Below are positions 60,935 to 64,000 of a stretch of DNA of 64,000 nt, piece after piece. Position numbers and translations under genes: made by a program. Location of the stretch: positions 60,968,114 to 61,032,113 of the forward strand of contig NC_081408.1 of NCBI RefSeq assembly GCF_030272615.1. The letters run 5' to 3'. The notes under the pieces are model-generated. The model saw only the letters and a program-made list of their open reading frames with translations. It had not been told where the DNA came from and ran no database searches. The first letter of the stretch is position 1. Each line of letters opens with the position of its first letter. The stretch is from Cryptomeria japonica (lineage: Eukaryota; Streptophyta; Pinopsida; Cupressales; Cupressaceae).

Positions 60935-61539
60935 CTACTTTCCTTTCTCATTAGCTCTGTCATTGCTAACCGTTTTAGTTTTTTTTCTATAGTACTTAGC
61001 AATATGATCTATTTTGTTGCATGCATAACATGTAACATTGTTCTTTTGAATTGCTTTTCCATATCCAGTGTCATTCCTTGACCTGCATTGATTAGCCAAA
61101 TGTCCAAACTTTCCACATGCATGACACTTAACATTCATTCTGCAATCTTCTAACTTATGACCATATTTCTTGCAATTTGTGCATTGACCAAGAACTGAAT
61201 TATAGTATTGATTTTCTCTATTTCTACATTGTTTAGCCATATGCCCAGATTTATTATAAACAAATAATTTACCATTGAATTTGTAAGCATTAGATTACCT
61301 TATCAGTTGTCTGATCTTTATTTGTAGTACTAAAGCTTTCACCTTGTTCAAATCCAAGTCCTCTAGAATCATCACTCTGCCTTTGTCTTTTCAATAAATC
61401 ATCCAACTGTGCAACACTAATCCTGAATTTTTCTTTATACTCATGTGCAGTAGTCAGATCATTTCTCAAAACTACCATTTGTCTTTCAAGCTCTTGTTCA
61501 TTATTCAAAGATTGTACCAAATCAGTTCTCAACATATCT
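60935..61539 (-). pseudogene. C2 gag C-terminal part with zinc knuckles
   Basis: A coiled-coil stretch (NEQELERQMVVLRNDL, about 61515-61465) and linker are followed by a row of CCHC motifs: a damaged first (NKSGHMAKQC, about 61240), CTNCKKYGHKLEDC, CHACGKFGHLANQC and CYACNKIDHIAKYY, whose last Cys is Tyr. Such rows belong to Copia gag. The frame upstream is cut off at 61539 by the L1b LTR. Confidence 0.75.
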
Positions 61540-62783
61540 GTAAAGCGGAAAAATCGAACCCTAGTTGCTCTCCCCTCTTCCAGCTCTGAGGAGAGAGAAG
61601 GGAGGTCACTCGGGTTGGCGGTTTTCACTTAGGGGAGACTTTACATTCAAAAGAGGGGTTGAAACCCACAAGATCCAATCCCACACAATGCAAGATTGGA
61701 TTCTAAATGAGTTTCAAGGGTTAAGACAACAAGGCTACCCTCTTTTGTAAAGAATGTTGATAGAAGAATTTAAGCTAGGAATACATAGAAAGTGAGAAAG
61801 ATTCGCTTATAAACTGAGATAGGGATATAGGATGAAGCTGCGGACCTGGAATTAGCAGTAAAATGTCGATACGGCGTTGTCTTGCAAATTTGAGCAAAAG
61901 TTGATGGGACGATGGTGCCCAGCGCGCACACGGTCCTCCGAAAAATCCGTGAAACGAAGGGGTATCTATTCGTCTCTGCACAAGGATTCTAGATCTTCAA
62001 TTTCAGCCGCGTACCTGCAACCTACACACAGAAAAGCGAAGACGATTGGGGGGTTAGGGATTAGGGGTTTTCCCTTAGGTCAAACCCCGATTTTGGAATT
62101 AACCAAGAAATGAGAAATGCTATAAATGTAAATGTTTGTAATGTAAAACGAGTACTAATACCTTGTTGTAAGGATGTTTGTATCCTTATGTGCGAAGGTA
62201 TAGATGTTGTTGTATGTTGTATGTTGTAAGTGATCTCCTCTTCAATGGTTGAATCCTTGTCTTGAATGCAACACTTAGCCTTGAATGGAGACTTAGAATG
62301 ATCAATTGCTTGAAGGAATGCTTGAATGCTTGAATGCTTGAACGTTTGAGTATCGTTTCCATGCTTTTGTATACGTATGTCCTTCTTATTTTTATCTACC
62401 CAAAATGGGAGAGGAAATGTAGTTTATATACTTGCCAATTAGGGTTGATAGACTGATTTTTCCGACCTTGGGCTGACAAGGAAAGATAATTTTCCAATTT
62501 GCAAACAAAAAGACCCGAAGCCCCATAGGGGACCGGGCCCAAAATAGGGCCAGGGACCAGGGCGCTGGGCGCCCTGGTCCTGAAGGACCAGGGCACTGGG
62601 TGCTCTGGTCCCACCTCCTGGGACAGCAGGGTGCAAAGGAGGATCAAGCCAGGGTGCAAGAAAATGCAGTTTTTGGTGTCATAAACAGGTTTCGGGGTCT
62701 CCATTCAGGTTTCGTGTTGCGTCGCCATCGTGAAGACCGAAATGCAGTCAAAATTGCAAGTGTCACAATTTTAGGACGCTACA
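61540..62783 (-). repeat. L1b 3' LTR
   Basis: 1,244 bp, TGTAAAGCGG to GACGCTACA on the plus strand. A minus-strand TATATAAA lies at 62423-62430. A GC-rich inverted block (CTGGTCC-TGAA-GGACCAG, about 62573-62590) occupies the position of the G1 LTR minisatellite. A short stem (TGTAAAG against CTTTACA) links the LTR end to about 61650. Confidence 0.7.
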
Positions 62784-62800
62784 TTTAGCCCCCACTTTAG
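62784..62800 (-). other. L1b polypurine tract
   Basis: On the minus strand CTAAAGTGGGGGCTAAA runs into the LTR start TGTAGCG. Confidence 0.75.
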
Positions 62801-63086
62801 CGGGAGTATGTATGCTCATACTTCCGGTAAAGTACAAGGAAACAACATTGAAAGACTTTCACCACGTCAAAGAGGCAAGACACACCAAGCCCCCAGTGGA
62901 CTAAGGATCTTACGACTTTGATTGACAAAGTAAAAGGGAAGATCACGAGGGAGAACCATGACTGTCAGTAGTAAGGTTCCCTCACTATGAGTCATGCAGG
63001 AAAAATACCAAAAATTTTCAAGGCAAAGCTAAGTTCGCCAAGAAATTTTCAAGTATCTTGAAGGGATAGATGGGGTGTATGCCCCC

Positions 63087-63138
63087 CTACGTTAAAGCGA
63101 TCACACACACCTCAACGGGGGTGATTGCTTTAACGTAG
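63087..63138. other. Strong hairpin in the L1b interior
   Basis: CTACGTTAAAGCGATCAC and its near-exact complement GTGATTGCTTTAACGTAG flank a short ACACACCTCAACGGGG loop. It lies about 300 bases 5' of the 3' LTR in element sense. Function unknown. Confidence 0.75.
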
Positions 63139-63567
63139 TGATACACGTAAGAAATGAGAAGGGAAGGAGCACGTTATCACAAAGATTTAGCCCCCAAGTG
63201 TGAGATAAACCCAAGGATAATAGACACAAAACACAAAGCACAAGGTGACTTCGCTTTCCTCGGGGTCAGTATGCTATATGATAATTCATGTATATCATAT
63301 GTATGTATGCATAATTGTTCTTCATTCCCCAATCAAGGAAGGTCACCTAGAAGAAGGGAACACATGTGTCTTTTGAGTCAATATGAGAGAGACCAAAAGA
63401 GATCTCAATGCTTTGCATTATCCTCAAGTAGGCAACACTAAGGACAACAAATAGAAGAATGAGAATAACATATAGAAGAAGTAACAAAAGAGAGGAGGAG
63501 AGAATCTGCTATGCTAATGAAACTAGTCTAGCACGTCATCTACCCCCCGATCTTGCTGATCAATGTT

Positions 63568-63984
63568 TCAGGAAGGCAGGGAACACGCTAGAGGAGGAAC
63601 ATCCAACACAGCAGATGGAGCTATCACAAGATCCAAACAAGGGCTATGTTCATGTTCCAAGCCACGTTGTTCTTGTCTAGGAGCTAGGATAAGTGCTTTA
63701 GAAAATTCGTTAGATAAATGGTTATCAATATCAACAAGTTCATATTCACTATCAGAAGCAAGAGGAGTAATATGTTCATCATGAATAACATTTTCATCTA
63801 TATCATCATCAAGATTTATAAAAATAGGATCTTTAACTTGCACAGGATCAAGACCATCATGCATCTTATGTTTAGGAGATTTTGGAGAAAATGGAATTGT
63901 ATATGGTGAAAATGGATAACAATAATAACAATATTGAAAGGCTAAATGAATCCAACCACTAAACCCTAGCCCAACAATCAACAA
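63568..63984 (-). CDS. L1b interior open frame, unknown, possibly partial
   Basis: A 138-codon minus frame reaches almost to the window edge, so it may begin further right. It has an aromatic/hydrophobic N-terminal third, then an acidic stretch INLDDDIDENVIHDEH and ASDSEYELVDIDN. No known domain is recognised. It lies between the element's 3' LTR and unseen upstream genes, so it is probably the tail of a polyprotein or an accessory frame. Confidence 0.3.
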   Translation of the reverse strand: MLIVGLGFSGWIHLAFQYCYYCYPFSPYTIPFSPKSPKHKMHDGLDPVQVKDPIFINLDDDIDENVIHDEHITPLASDSEYELVDIDNHLSNEFSKALILAPRQEQRGLEHEHSPCLDLVIAPSAVLDVPPLACSLPS

Positions 63985-64000
63985 AGATCCACCATAACAT

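Larger units (their letters stand above)
55991..61539 (-). mobile_element. C2: non-autonomous Copia-like element, minus strand, truncated by L1b
   Basis: The 3' LTR (55991-56893), polypurine tract, a long accessory ORF (60460-57236) and gag zinc knuckles (61240-60935) appear in sense order from right to left. No protease, integrase or reverse transcriptase lies between gag and the LTR. At 61539 the gag frame is cut by L1b, and the 5' LTR is not in the window. Confidence 0.7.
61540..64000 (-). mobile_element. L1b: Gypsy-type LTR element, minus strand, runs off the window
   Basis: A complete 3' LTR (61540-62783), polypurine tract and interior. On the minus strand the LTR starts TGTAGCGTCCTAAAATTGTG, clearly related to the G1 LTR start TGTAGTGTCATAAAATTGTG. 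Both LTRs end CTTTACA and the polypurine tracts are nearly identical. L1 and G1 are therefore sister families. The insertion interrupts C2 gag. Confidence 0.7.

Noticed and set aside
1-64000. tRNA, rRNA or snRNA genes
   Set aside because: Only primer-site complements of tRNA-iMet were seen; no cloverleaf or conserved RNA gene was recognised on either strand.

Overview
This window reads as plant nuclear DNA from a very large, repeat-filled genome, most likely a gymnosperm. That placement is inference: it rests on LTR families with plant tRNA-iMet primer sites, on a plant-specific DRM-type DNA methyltransferase fragment, and on the depth of nesting. I see no intact host gene, rRNA, tRNA or CRISPR array. 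Almost every base that can be assigned belongs to a transposable element, and most long open frames are shadows of LTRs, microsatellites or decayed element genes.

Left third (1-14918). The 3' end of a plus-strand LTR element (E1) is followed by a minus-strand non-autonomous LTR element (E2). E2 has one long decayed ORF (2838-6583) that runs to within two bases of its 3' LTR, and an array of about 17 palindromes in its presumed leader (6640-7735). Next come about 2.8 kb with no recognisable gene, then two solo Copia-type LTRs with matching 5-bp target duplications (S1 10531-11905, GTTGT; S2 12689-13837, TTAAT).

Centre (14122-55990) is a nest of insertions. From outside in: an L1-family LTR (14122-14918 plus 55872-55990) is split by a Gypsy-type non-autonomous element G1 (14919-55871). 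G1 is split by a foldback element FB (20203-54288) with kilobase inverted arms and a 20-bp mixed-orientation satellite. FB is split by a minus-strand Copia element C1 (23979-51361, TSD CATAT on both sides). One C1 LTR is split by a 22-kb CACTA transposon (28383-50470, TSD AAC/AAA). The CACTA element is split by a 12.6-kb Ty3/Gypsy chromovirus-like element (28721-41329, TSD CTGCA on both sides, 3.8-kb LTRs).

Most interesting point. The CACTA element shows no transposase of its own. Near its 3' end it carries an almost perfect 2.2-kb palindrome (arms 47921-49008 and 49048-50138, 39-bp loop) whose arms contain a broken fragment of a DRM (domains rearranged methyltransferase) gene, the plant enzyme of RNA-directed de novo DNA methylation. 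Smaller DRM fragments, one pair also palindromic, lie at 46586-46772 and 47268-47488. If transcribed, this would fold into a long hairpin RNA able to yield small RNAs against the host DRM. Rice miR820, which resides in CACTA elements and targets OsDRM2, is the known precedent for a transposon attacking this gene; here the form is a raw kilobase inverted duplication.

Right end (55991-64000). A minus-strand Copia-like non-autonomous element C2 carries gag zinc knuckles and a large accessory ORF where pol should be. It is cut by a second L1-family element (L1b, from 61540) whose interior runs off the window.

The chromovirus-like element is young by its LTRs but carries 12 premature stops, all TAG or TGA and none TAA, each explicable by C-to-T change at CAG or CGA, the expected scar of plant CHG/CG methylation.
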